A DNA stretch of 64,000 nt, taken from assembly GCF_001590605.1 (NCBI RefSeq), contig NZ_CP014504.1:62001-126000 (forward strand), given 5' to 3'. The position numbers and the translations under genes were made by a program. The stretch's first letter is position 1. Each line of letters starts with the position of its first letter. Positions 38,752-46,379 of the stretch are shown here, in pieces. Under the pieces are notes generated by a model that was not told where the DNA came from, ran no database searches, and saw only the letters and a program-made list of their open reading frames with translations. This DNA is from Pedobacter cryoconitis. Its GTDB lineage: Bacteria; Bacteroidota; Bacteroidia; Sphingobacteriales; Sphingobacteriaceae.

Positions 38752-39852
38752 TTAGGGTTGTAATGTTTTATGCAATTCCTTTTTATGCAGGTTAAATACC
38801 CATAAAACGATGTCCTGGTAACTATCTGTACCTTTTTTCTGGTTATTGATTTTAAGGAATTTATCGAAGGCAACACCGAAGTATCCTGACATTTCAGAGT
38901 TATATTTTTTCCAGAATTCCTGCTCGTTCTTAAAATCTGCCAGCGTAGCTTCGTTTATTTTTTTAAAGAGGATTTCATAATTTTCGGGTGATTTAATCCT
39001 GAGCTCGAAAAGAACATTCCGAAGGATATTATAGTAACCAGAATACTGGAAATTAAGGTCGGAGCTGTTAATGCTGACGAGATAACCTACAAGGTTAGCT
39101 TCATCTTCACGCGCTACACCTAATTCATGAGAAATTTCATGACAGGTGATAAAGGGTAAATCTATGGCAGGAATCAGCATATTAACATTGGCTTCGCCAG
39201 ATGGAGGCGCATAATAGCCCTCTATACCCGATTTGGTAATGGTCTTCTTCAAGATTACGGCTTTAACAGCTGGCACGCTGTAAGTGAAGAGGGAATTGGT
39301 TTTTGCTAATTTATCGTAAGCAGATTTAGCACCGCTTTCCAGTTCTTTAATATTGAATTCTTTCTGGGCACCAGTCTGTTTTATTTTTTGTTTAGTGCTA
39401 TTTACCCGGTTAATCAGGAAATCGCCTAATAACACAAGGTCTTTTGTGGTATATTTTTGATTACTGAGTCCTAATTGACTAGAAATAGAAGGTCTGGAAT
39501 AATTCAGTCCCCAAAGCAGTTTAAAGATTATATATAAGATTAATATGAAGTTAGCCAGCTGTAATGGGAAGAAAAACCGCAATTGCTGTCCCGGTATCCT
39601 GTATCTTATTTTTCTGATCGCCTTAAATACAGACCAGAAGCAATAAAGAATTAAAAGCAGGTAGAGAAAATCGCCCACCGCAAAAGGGAACGGTGAGCTG
39701 ATGAAGCGTTGAACGACCGAAGTCAATCTATACAGGCCACTGGAATAAATAGTTTCTGTGAGCTGACTGTTCAATCCTAAAAGGAAAATCAGTAAAGCAA
39801 TGCAACTTAGTATAACCAGGCGGCGTATTTTTGACTTGATCGCGGAATTCAT
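38752..39852 (-). CDS. DUF3810 membrane metalloprotease-like protein
   Basis: A 366-residue protein with three N-terminal membrane helices (about 12-28, 57-76, 97-114) and a C-terminal domain carrying a zinc-peptidase motif HEISH at 238-242 with acidic residues in EDEAN near 249-253, the gluzincin pattern. This is the DUF3810 family. It adjoins the dihydroorotase gene directly (start right after its stop), so they are one transcript. Substrate unknown. Confidence 0.82.
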   Translation of the reverse strand: MNSAIKSKIRRLVILSCIALLIFLLGLNSQLTETIYSSGLYRLTSVVQRFISSPFPFAVGDFLYLLLILYCFWSVFKAIRKIRYRIPGQQLRFFFPLQLANFILILYIIFKLLWGLNYSRPSISSQLGLSNQKYTTKDLVLLGDFLINRVNSTKQKIKQTGAQKEFNIKELESGAKSAYDKLAKTNSLFTYSVPAVKAVILKKTITKSGIEGYYAPPSGEANVNMLIPAIDLPFITCHEISHELGVAREDEANLVGYLVSINSSDLNFQYSGYYNILRNVLFELRIKSPENYEILFKKINEATLADFKNEQEFWKKYNSEMSGYFGVAFDKFLKINNQKKGTDSYQDIVLWVFNLHKKELHKTLQP

Positions 39853-41187
39853 TTATCTGTTGAAAGTTAATCGTTTTCCAGTTTCATTGGTCATAAACTT
39901 TCCTTTTTGATAAGCCAGATTTCCAGAGATAAAGGTATGGGTAATGTCGGCTTTGAAAGTTTGCCCTTCAAAAGGTGACCAGCCGCATTTATATAAAATA
40001 TTAGCTTTAGTTACTTTAACAGGATCATGGAGTGCAACAAGGACTAGATCTGCCCAGTAACCTTCTCTGATAAACCCTCTTTTGTCAATCTGAAAGCAGG
40101 TAGCTACGTTATGTGCAGTTTTCTCCACTATTTTCTCCAGTGAAATTTTTCCCTGGTGATACATTTCCAGCAGTGCAGAAAGTGCGTGTTGTACCAATGG
40201 GCCTCCAGCAGGAGCTTTAAGATAAGCTTGTGCTTTTTCTTCAATAGTATGGGGGGCATGGTCGGTAGCAATCACATCAATATGGCCATCTAATACACCT
40301 TTCAATATAGCATCGCGGTCTGCTGCAGTTTTGACAGCTGGATTCCATTTAATCAGATTTCCTTTAGTTGCGTAATCCTGATCGCTGAACCAAAGGTGGT
40401 GAACGCAGGCTTCGGCCGTAATCCTCTTATCCTTTAATGGGGTTACAGCATCGAATAAAGCGATTTCTTTTGCCGTAGAAATGTGCAGGATATGTAATCT
40501 GGTATTGTGTTTTTTAGCCAGTGAAACAGCCATTGACGAAGAAATGTAACAAGCTTCATCGTTGCGGATCAGCGGATGCATATCTATCGTAATGTTTTCT
40601 CCGTATTTTTCTTTGAAGGCAGCCATATTAGTTCTGATGGTCAGCTCATCTTCGCAGTGAGTCGCAACCAGCATTGGGGCTTCTCTAAAAATATTGTCCA
40701 GCACTTGTTCATTGTCAACCAGCATATTTCCTGTTGATGAACCCATAAATACTTTAATTCCACATACTTGTGCCGGATCAGTTTTCAATACTTCTTCAAT
40801 GTTATCATTAGAAGCACCCATGAAAAAGGAATAGTTGGCCAGTGACATTTCTGAAGCAATCTGATATTTGTCTGCTAACAGCTCTTGCGTAAGCGTATTC
40901 GGAACTGTGTTCGGCATTTCCATAAAAGTGGTAATCCCTCCGGCAACTGCTGCCATACTCTCAGTAAAGATATCTGCTTTGTGGGTTAAACCGGGTTCTC
41001 TGAAATGGACCTGGTCGTCAATCATGCCGGGTAAAAGGTGTAATCCTTCTGCATTGATTTCCTGATCTGCGGATCTGTTTATTACCGGACTGATTTCTTC
41101 AATTAATCCGTCTTTGATAAATACGTCCGCAACATAAATTTTTCCTTCGTTAACTAAGGTTGCGGCTTTTATAAGGATGGTGCTCAT
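39853..41187 (-). CDS. pyrC: Dihydroorotase
   Basis: Third step of pyrimidine synthesis: cyclises carbamoyl aspartate. The 444 residues are typical of class I enzymes. Zinc-site motifs are the HxH region near 59-61, the lysine in CGIKVFMGSSTGN, VATHCEDE, LHILHISTAKE and IATDHAPH. The first histidine of HxH is glutamine here (DDQVHFREPG), a form I have seen in Bacteroidota relatives. Its -7 box TAGATTTG lies 5 bases before the ATG. DUF3810 follows without a gap. Confidence 0.9.
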   Translation of the reverse strand: MSTILIKAATLVNEGKIYVADVFIKDGLIEEISPVINRSADQEINAEGLHLLPGMIDDQVHFREPGLTHKADIFTESMAAVAGGITTFMEMPNTVPNTLTQELLADKYQIASEMSLANYSFFMGASNDNIEEVLKTDPAQVCGIKVFMGSSTGNMLVDNEQVLDNIFREAPMLVATHCEDELTIRTNMAAFKEKYGENITIDMHPLIRNDEACYISSSMAVSLAKKHNTRLHILHISTAKEIALFDAVTPLKDKRITAEACVHHLWFSDQDYATKGNLIKWNPAVKTAADRDAILKGVLDGHIDVIATDHAPHTIEEKAQAYLKAPAGGPLVQHALSALLEMYHQGKISLEKIVEKTAHNVATCFQIDKRGFIREGYWADLVLVALHDPVKVTKANILYKCGWSPFEGQTFKADITHTFISGNLAYQKGKFMTNETGKRLTFNR

Positions 41188-41192
41188 GCTGC

Positions 41193-41200
41193 CAAATCTA
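41193..41200 (-). promoter_or_regulatory. -7 promoter box (TAGATTTG) of dihydroorotase
   Basis: Exact TAnnTTTG, 5 bases before the ATG on the minus strand; a leaderless mRNA is expected. Confidence 0.45.
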
Positions 41201-41321
41201 AGGATTTTGAAGCAATATTTTTAGCTAAGGTTACGATTGCCAAAGTGAAAGGCAGTGTTAAATATACGATTATTTTTATACTAGTTATAGTCTTAACTGA
41301 TTTAAAACCAATTAATATGAC

Positions 41322-41329
41322 TAATTTTG
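41322..41329 (+). promoter_or_regulatory. -7 promoter box (TAATTTTG) of the GIY-YIG gene
   Basis: Exact TAnnTTTG, ending 3 bases before the ATG at 41333. It overlaps a TTG codon that could otherwise be mistaken for the start. Confidence 0.45.
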
Positions 41330-41332
41330 GAA

Positions 41333-42007
41333 ATGACTATTAAACACGTATTAACCAAGACACAGGAAAGCTTTATAAAAAAACACAAAATCCCAGCGGA
41401 TTTGCTGTTTGACGCACAAGGAGAGGGGATGACAGAAGAGCTAAAGCAGCGTATGTCTGAGACGAACACAGTCTTCGCATACAACACTGTAGGTTGTACT
41501 AAAGATGATAATCATAATTTCAAAACTATCGGGGGTCATTGTCCGCAGTGTGAAACAGGAAAAATTGCAATTTTATTGAGAGAGCATGAAGCTGGCTTTA
41601 TTTACATTGCTGGTTCAAGAAAAGGAACTTTGATTAAGGTAGGTTCTACAAGTAATATCATTGACAGGATCAAAAGCTTAAACATGCCTAAAACCAGATA
41701 TGCAGGTTTTGATGACTGGGTTCTTTTATTTGATGCAAGAACAACTACACAAGGAAGAAGCGAACGTAAGATTCAGCAAAAGCTGAGTGAAAACAAAGTG
41801 AATTACCTGGTAGAGAAAAGTGGAAAAGCAACTGATTCTGGCGAATTATTCAGATGTTCTTACAATAAAGCAAAGGATGCAATCACAGCTTTAGAAACTG
41901 AAGAATCTTTCGAATTTACCCAGGTACATGAAAAAAGAGATTTAATTCCTGATTACCAATTCAAAAATTTAAAGGCAAGGGTACAGGTTGCTGCTGTTGA
42001 AGTATAA
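41333..42007 (+). CDS. GIY-YIG (T5orf172-like) nuclease-family protein
   Basis: A 224-residue protein. The middle (about 88-185) is a GIY-YIG fold of the T5orf172/MUG113 kind: FIYIAGSRKGTLIKVGSTSN, DRIKSLN and a later glutamine/arginine helix (GRSERKIQQKLSE). Ahead of it, residues 53-75 (GCTKDDNHNF, HCPQCETG) hold a likely zinc knuckle. The start at 41333 is set by the -7 box just before it. Whether it cuts nucleic acid is unknown; there is no mobile element or methylase around it. Confidence 0.75.
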   Translation: MTIKHVLTKTQESFIKKHKIPADLLFDAQGEGMTEELKQRMSETNTVFAYNTVGCTKDDNHNFKTIGGHCPQCETGKIAILLREHEAGFIYIAGSRKGTLIKVGSTSNIIDRIKSLNMPKTRYAGFDDWVLLFDARTTTQGRSERKIQQKLSENKVNYLVEKSGKATDSGELFRCSYNKAKDAITALETEESFEFTQVHEKRDLIPDYQFKNLKARVQVAAVEV

Positions 42008-42072
42008 CCAGTTTTCAATTTATAATTTTTTGAGGTACCTGTCTGCGTGTTTTTAAGATAGACAAGTACTTT

Positions 42073-42128
42073 TGGCTTATATTTTTCCATACGTTCCTTT
42101 AGAGTAACGTATGGAAAAATATAAGCCA
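42073..42128. repeat. Perfect 23-bp inverted repeat
   Basis: Arms at 42073-42095 and 42106-42128 are exact complements with a 10-base loop. It lies between the GIY-YIG gene and the DEAD-box gene. No T-run follows on either strand, which argues against a simple terminator, though it would still form a very stable RNA hairpin. Confidence 0.75.
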
Positions 42129-42221
42129 TTCCGTGAGAAATTAGTGTCAGTTTCTCTTTCCCCCTTTATTCATAAAAATAACATTTAAAGAAGCGCCTGA
42201 TTAGCTTCCTATTAATTATAT

Positions 42222-42229
42222 TATATTTG
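42222..42229 (+). promoter_or_regulatory. -7 promoter box (TATATTTG) of the DEAD-box gene
   Basis: Exact TAnnTTTG ending 4 bases before the ATG at 42234, suggesting a leaderless mRNA. Confidence 0.5.
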
Positions 42230-42233
42230 CAAA

Positions 42234-43571
42234 ATGCCAAAAACATTCGAAGAGTTCAACCTTAACAGGCAGATTTTAAATGCTGTCGCTGATGCAGGGT
42301 TTACGGTTGCTACTCCAATACAAGAAAAAGCAATCGCACCGGTTTTATCGGGACAAGATATTTTTGGGATTGCCGAGACGGGAACAGGAAAAACGGCAGC
42401 TTATGTGCTGCCTATATTAATGCAGCTTAAATATGCTCAGGGAGATGCTGCACGTGCTTTAATTCTGGCACCAACACGCGAATTAGCGATGCAGATTGCT
42501 GAGCATGTAAAAATATTTTCAAAATATACAGATTTACGTTCCGTAGTTATTTTCGGAGGAATTGGTCCGAAAACGCAGATAGAACAAGTAAAAGCTGGTG
42601 TAGATATTATTATCGCTACTCCGGGCCGTTTCCTTGATATTTATCTTGCCGGACATATTAATACACAATACTTGAAGTTCCTGGTATTGGATGAAGCAGA
42701 TAAAATGATGGATATGGGCTTTATCGGCTCTATTCACAGGATTCTGGAAGTTGTACCGCGTAAAAGACAGAATTTGCTTTTCTCGGCAACCATGAGTGAC
42801 CTTGTGCATAAGATTGCCGGTGATTTCCTGAAAAATCCAACCATTATTGAGGTTGGCCAGCAGGCTACTCCGGCACAAACTGTTACGCAGGGGTTATATG
42901 AGGTTCCGAATTTCAAGACCAAAATCAATCTTTTGCAGCATTTATTGAAGAATGAGATAGACTTTAAGCGTCTGATCATTTTTTGTAAGACCAAAACTGT
43001 AGCTGATAATATTTTTAGTTTTATTGAGCGCAGGTATGGTGCTGCCGAGGTGAGGGTAATTCATGCGAATAAGGGACAAAATACAAGAATTAATTCGATT
43101 AATAGTTTTAAAGAAGGTAATATCCGTGTGCTGGTAGCTACCGATGTTGCTTCCCGTGGAATTGATGTAGCTGAGGTTAGTCATGTAATCAACTTTGATG
43201 TTCCAATTATTATTGAGGATTATGTTCACCGTATTGGCCGTACCGGAAGGGCTTATGCAAAAGGAGATGCACTTACTTTTTGTACAGAAGCAGAGATGTA
43301 TTATGTTAAAAAGATTGAGAAACTAATGCGCCAGAGTATTCCTGTTCTTGAACTTCCGAAAGAGGTTTTTGTAGAGGAAACTCCTTATGAGGAGCGTCAG
43401 TATATTGCAAGGGAAATCGATAATCAGAAAAGGAAAGATGATCCTGATTTCAAAGGAGCTTTCCATGAGAAAAAACATGCTGCTGCTATTGCTGCGGCCG
43501 CTGCGGCTTCTGCAAAGAAAAAAATGGATAAAACTCCGGCCTGGAAGAAAAGAAAATTCAAAAAAACCTAG
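42234..43571 (+). CDS. DEAD-box ATP-dependent RNA helicase
   Basis: A 445-residue RNA helicase. The Q motif is at FEEFNLN and TPIQEKAI; motif I is AETGTGKT; Ia APTRELAMQ; II DEADKM (DEAD); III SAT in LFSATMSD; IV to VI include IIFCKTK, ATDVASRGID and HRIGRTGR. The tail (380-445) is basic with an alanine run (AAIAAAAAASAKKK), probably an RNA-binding tail. Related to RhlE. A membrane-protein gene starts 3 bases after its stop. Confidence 0.95.
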   Translation: MPKTFEEFNLNRQILNAVADAGFTVATPIQEKAIAPVLSGQDIFGIAETGTGKTAAYVLPILMQLKYAQGDAARALILAPTRELAMQIAEHVKIFSKYTDLRSVVIFGGIGPKTQIEQVKAGVDIIIATPGRFLDIYLAGHINTQYLKFLVLDEADKMMDMGFIGSIHRILEVVPRKRQNLLFSATMSDLVHKIAGDFLKNPTIIEVGQQATPAQTVTQGLYEVPNFKTKINLLQHLLKNEIDFKRLIIFCKTKTVADNIFSFIERRYGAAEVRVIHANKGQNTRINSINSFKEGNIRVLVATDVASRGIDVAEVSHVINFDVPIIIEDYVHRIGRTGRAYAKGDALTFCTEAEMYYVKKIEKLMRQSIPVLELPKEVFVEETPYEERQYIAREIDNQKRKDDPDFKGAFHEKKHAAAIAAAAAASAKKKMDKTPAWKKRKFKKT

Positions 43572-43573
43572 TC

Positions 43574-43843
43574 TTGAAATTAACGCCTTTAAATATTGTG
43601 AGCTCTGGCTGTATTGTATTTGCTTTATTGCTTTTCTTTAGCCCGGATAAGCAGCTCCCTGTACAAAAGGGGGTGAATGGATTATTAATAGGTCTTTGTG
43701 TTTTAACTGCAATTATTGCTTTCATTTCAGATCTGATTTTCCGGAAGTTTATACCTTTGCTCGGCAAATTATGGATAGTGGAGTGTGCTTTGATCATCTT
43801 CACTGTGGTATTGATGGTTATTCTAAGGGTTAGTTTAGGATAA
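43574..43843 (+). CDS. Small membrane protein of unknown function
   Basis: An 89-residue protein with three hydrophobic helices (about 6-24, 35-53 and 65-86). It starts with TTG 3 bases after the helicase stop, so it is probably translated from the same mRNA. No family recognised; an opposite-strand frame in the same place has no helix pattern. Confidence 0.5.
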   Translation: MKLTPLNIVSSGCIVFALLLFFSPDKQLPVQKGVNGLLIGLCVLTAIIAFISDLIFRKFIPLLGKLWIVECALIIFTVVLMVILRVSLG

Positions 43844-43895
43844 TATTCAGCAGAGGTTTGAATTAATAGAAAAAGAAAACAACAATTACATTGGA

Positions 43896-44231
43896 ATGAA
43901 AACAGCAGAAATTAAAATAACGGTTGAGCTTGATGATAATAATGTCCCGGAGAATTTGATGTGGGAATCTACAGACGCGGAAACGCAGGAAAAAGTGCCT
44001 GTGAAATCTATGATGTTAGCGCTGTGGGACCATAATTATAAGAATTCAATGCGGATAGATCTTTGGACTAAGGATATGCCTGTAGATGAGATGAAAAGGT
44101 TCTTTTACGAGACTTTGCAGACGATGGGCGATAGTTTCTTAAAAGCAACTGGTGAAACTTTAATCATCGAAGATTTGAGAGATTATTGTGCGCATTTTGC
44201 AGATAAAATGGGAATTGATCCAGGAAAGTAA
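43896..44231 (+). CDS. gldC: Gliding motility protein GldC
   Basis: A 111-residue cytoplasmic protein. The sequence matches the GldC pattern: VELDDNNVPENLMWESTDA, then SMMLALWDHNYKNSMRIDLWTKDMPVDEMKRFFYETLQTMGD (given here only in parts: SMMLALWD, RIDLWTKDMPVDEMK, FYETLQTMGDSF) and DLRDYCAHFADKM. GldC is found across Bacteroidota, including non-gliders, and is needed for normal gliding in Flavobacterium. It is followed by a long-stem terminator. Confidence 0.88.
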   Translation: MKTAEIKITVELDDNNVPENLMWESTDAETQEKVPVKSMMLALWDHNYKNSMRIDLWTKDMPVDEMKRFFYETLQTMGDSFLKATGETLIIEDLRDYCAHFADKMGIDPGK

Positions 44232-44240
44232 GAATTTAAA

Positions 44241-44320
44241 AAAAAAGAGAAGGCCAGGTTTTCTGTCGGCGCTCATCTGAAGAGGTGGCCAATGTCAGGA
44301 AACCTGGCCTTCTCTTTTTT
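44241..44320 (+). terminator. Long-stem terminator after gldC
   Basis: Arms of 25 bases (44241-44265 and 44296-44320) around a 30-base loop, with A-run and T-run ends. The one imperfect pair is a U-G wobble on plus-strand RNA, matching the direction of gldC. The loop resembles that of the 23788-23860 element. Confidence 0.8.
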
Positions 44321-44447
44321 GTGTATCCACACTTGTAATGGAATTTGGAGGAGTGTTAAAGGATCATATACATGCATGTGTTTTTTTAAGTTAAATTGTT
44401 TGTTTTTAAATTAAGTTTGGTAATTTTATTGCAGAAGATTTAAAGAT

Positions 44448-44918
44448 ATGGAACAGTTGAAAGAACAGTTAGCTAATCTGGAAAAAGTTATCCAGATATT
44501 GGTTGGTAGTATAGAAGGTCTGAGTGTAAGAATTGCAAGAGTTGAAGAAAGGTTAGATAGGATTGAAGCGAGACTTGATAAAGTTGAGTTAAGATTGGAT
44601 AGGATCGAGGCGAGGCTTGATAAAGTTGAGTTAAGATTGGATAGGATCGAGGCGAGGCTTGATAAAGTTGAGTTAAGATTGGATAGGATTGAGGCGAGGC
44701 TTGATAAAGTTGAGTTAAGATTGGATAGGATTGAGGCGAGACTTGATGTAGTTGAAGCCAGTCTTGATGAAGCGGATGGTAAATTTGATCTGATACAATT
44801 TAATTTTGAAAATGTGCACAAAAAACTGGATTTTGTAATAGACGAAATCGTTAAAATTGATGGAGTGACAAGGTATGTGGATATTGACAAAAACCTAAAA
44901 ACAATAAAATCAAGATAG
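44448..44918 (+). CDS. Coiled-coil protein with 14-residue tandem repeats
   Basis: A 156-residue protein. Residues 1-35 form an amphipathic helix, residues 36-105 are five copies of the 14-residue unit LDRIEARLDKVELR (the last degenerate), which is two heptads and a long coiled coil, and 106-156 form another helical part. No signal or membrane segment. A frame on the opposite strand is open through the repeats but is an artefact of the codon pattern. Function unknown; related proteins are described only as coiled-coil. Confidence 0.7.
   Translation: MEQLKEQLANLEKVIQILVGSIEGLSVRIARVEERLDRIEARLDKVELRLDRIEARLDKVELRLDRIEARLDKVELRLDRIEARLDKVELRLDRIEARLDVVEASLDEADGKFDLIQFNFENVHKKLDFVIDEIVKIDGVTRYVDIDKNLKTIKSR
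44553..44762 (+). repeat. 42-bp in-frame tandem repeat
   Basis: Four full 42-base units from 44553 to 44720 and a diverged fifth to 44762. Units 2 and 3 are identical; unit 4 differs from them at one base and unit 1 at a few. This shows recent expansion by slippage or recombination without frame loss. Confidence 0.9.
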
Positions 44919-44938
44919 AAGGTTTTTACCTTTTTATA

Positions 44939-44976
44939 AACCAGCAAAAGATCTGACCGGTTTTTTTGCTGGTTTT
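44939..44976 (+). terminator. Terminator of the coiled-coil gene
   Basis: An 11-bp stem (AACCAGCAAAA / TTTTGCTGGTT) with a 14-base loop and T-rich flank, 20 bases after the stop. Confidence 0.75.
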
Positions 44977-45042
44977 GAACTGAATATTCTGTACATAGAG
45001 CGTATTTATATATGATCTTAGGTTAATTCAGTAAATAGATGA

Positions 45043-45050
45043 TACTTTTG
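45043..45050 (+). promoter_or_regulatory. -7 promoter box (TACTTTTG)
   Basis: Exact TAnnTTTG 28 bases before the ATG of the membrane protein at 45079. Confidence 0.45.
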
Positions 45051-45078
45051 CAGGTGTTTATTTAAAATACTCTTTTTT

Positions 45079-45501
45079 ATGAAGATTCAAGGTGTAATTG
45101 GTGCCTTATTACTTGCTGTAGGAGGCATGTGCCCCCTGGTACATGTACCTATTATTGGAAACTGGAACTATTTCGGAATAGATCAGTCTTTAGGAACTAT
45201 TTTTTATGTGATTGTTATAATGGCTTTTTTGGGAGCTTTCCTGAATAAAACAGGTTTATTAAGAGCCTGTGGATGGGCTGCTACTGTAATGGTTATTCTG
45301 ACCCTGTCTGCCGTATGGTTTAAGTCACATGACTATTTCAGTTTTATACATTTCAGAAAATTAATCAACCTGGCTTCGGGTATGGTAAAATATAAATGGG
45401 GCTGGTTCGTGATTTTAGCTGGAGTATTACCCTTGATTACGGTTAGAAAAAAGGTTATTATTATTCAGCAGATACCGGAAGTTCCGCTTTCGGAGGTTTA
45501 A
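45079..45501 (+). CDS. Four-helix membrane protein of unknown function
   Basis: A 140-residue protein with hydrophobic helices at about 5-22, 37-55, 61-81 and 107-123. The N-terminal part IQGVIGALLLAVGGMCPLV and WNYFGIDQSLG are distinctive. No known domain is recognised. It ends about 100 bases before ccmB but has its own promoter, and no shared function is suggested. Confidence 0.6.
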   Translation: MKIQGVIGALLLAVGGMCPLVHVPIIGNWNYFGIDQSLGTIFYVIVIMAFLGAFLNKTGLLRACGWAATVMVILTLSAVWFKSHDYFSFIHFRKLINLASGMVKYKWGWFVILAGVLPLITVRKKVIIIQQIPEVPLSEV

Positions 45502-45588
45502 TATTCCCCCTTTTATCATAGAAGTACAATATAATTAATATTTGAGCAGCAAATACCGCTCTTTCCGTGAAAAAACAATCCATAAAAT

Positions 45589-45596
45589 TATATTTG
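45589..45596 (+). promoter_or_regulatory. -7 promoter box (TATATTTG) of ccmB
   Basis: Exact TAnnTTTG, 7 bases before the ATG at 45604; a very short leader is expected. Confidence 0.45.
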
Positions 45597-45603
45597 TGCC
45601 GAA

Positions 45604-46263
45604 ATGCAGTTAATAAAGGAAGTTAAGTTTTTAATTGGGAAAGAGTTGTTGCTGGAGTGGCGCTCAAAGTATGCGTTAAATGGGGTCGTACTTTATGTGG
45701 TATCTACAGTATTTGTCTGTTTTCTTTCTTTCGTTTCTTTAAGAGGAATAACCTGGAATGCTTTATTCTGGATCATCATGCTGTTTGCTTCTATTAATGC
45801 AGTTTCCAAGAGTTTTCTTCAGGAAAGCAAAGGGAGGCAATTGTATATTTATACGATTGCAAGTCCGCTGGCATTGATTATCTCCAAAACTATTTACAAT
45901 ATCTTTTTGATGTTACTGCTTACGCTGATTGCTTTGGGTTTTTATACGCTGGTATTTGATTATGTGCCAGAAGATATGGGACTTTATCTGGTTGCTACGG
46001 TTCTGGGAAGTCTGAGCTTTTCGACCATTTTTACTATGATTTCAGCGATAGCCTCGAAAGCTGGCAATGGCGGAATGCTGATGGCAATTTTAAGTTTTCC
46101 GGTAATTATACCAGTGATTACTGTCCTGATTAAGCTGAGTAAGAATGCGATTGACGGGCTGGACAGGAGTGTGAGTCTGGATGAAATAGGAATTCTTTTG
46201 ATTATTAATGTATTGGTAGCCGTGTTTTCGCTGATGTTGTTCCCATACTTGTGGCGTGACTAG
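45604..46263 (+). CDS. ccmB: Haem exporter protein CcmB
   Basis: A 219-residue inner-membrane protein with six hydrophobic helices, the permease partner of the CcmA ATPase in System I cytochrome c maturation. Typical features are the start LIGKELLLEWRSKYALNGVVLY and the WIIMLFASINAVSKSFLQE segment. Bacterial CcmB is about 220 residues. No ccmA is in the window, so the ATPase is encoded elsewhere. ccmC follows after 116 bases. Confidence 0.9.
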   Translation: MQLIKEVKFLIGKELLLEWRSKYALNGVVLYVVSTVFVCFLSFVSLRGITWNALFWIIMLFASINAVSKSFLQESKGRQLYIYTIASPLALIISKTIYNIFLMLLLTLIALGFYTLVFDYVPEDMGLYLVATVLGSLSFSTIFTMISAIASKAGNGGMLMAILSFPVIIPVITVLIKLSKNAIDGLDRSVSLDEIGILLIINVLVAVFSLMLFPYLWRD

Positions 46264-46312
46264 GCAGCTGGTGGTGCATTTAAAAAATTAACTAAAATAT
46301 ATAAAGCTTTGT

Positions 46313-46320
46313 TACCTTTG
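46313..46320 (+). promoter_or_regulatory. -7 promoter box (TACCTTTG) of ccmC
   Basis: Exact TAnnTTTG about 60 bases before the ATG at 46380, showing that ccmC may have its own promoter in addition to readthrough from ccmB. Confidence 0.4.
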
Positions 46321-46379
46321 AACTCGCAAAATTAAGCTGATTGCTATTGGCTTAACAAGTGACCTTAAATCTGAAATAA

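Noticed and set aside
44426..44947. Long open frame opposite the coiled-coil gene, with LASILSNLNSTL repeats
   Set aside because: It is the mirror image of the 42-bp repeats. It lacks a start signal, promoter or plausible composition, and the plus-strand coiled coil explains it.
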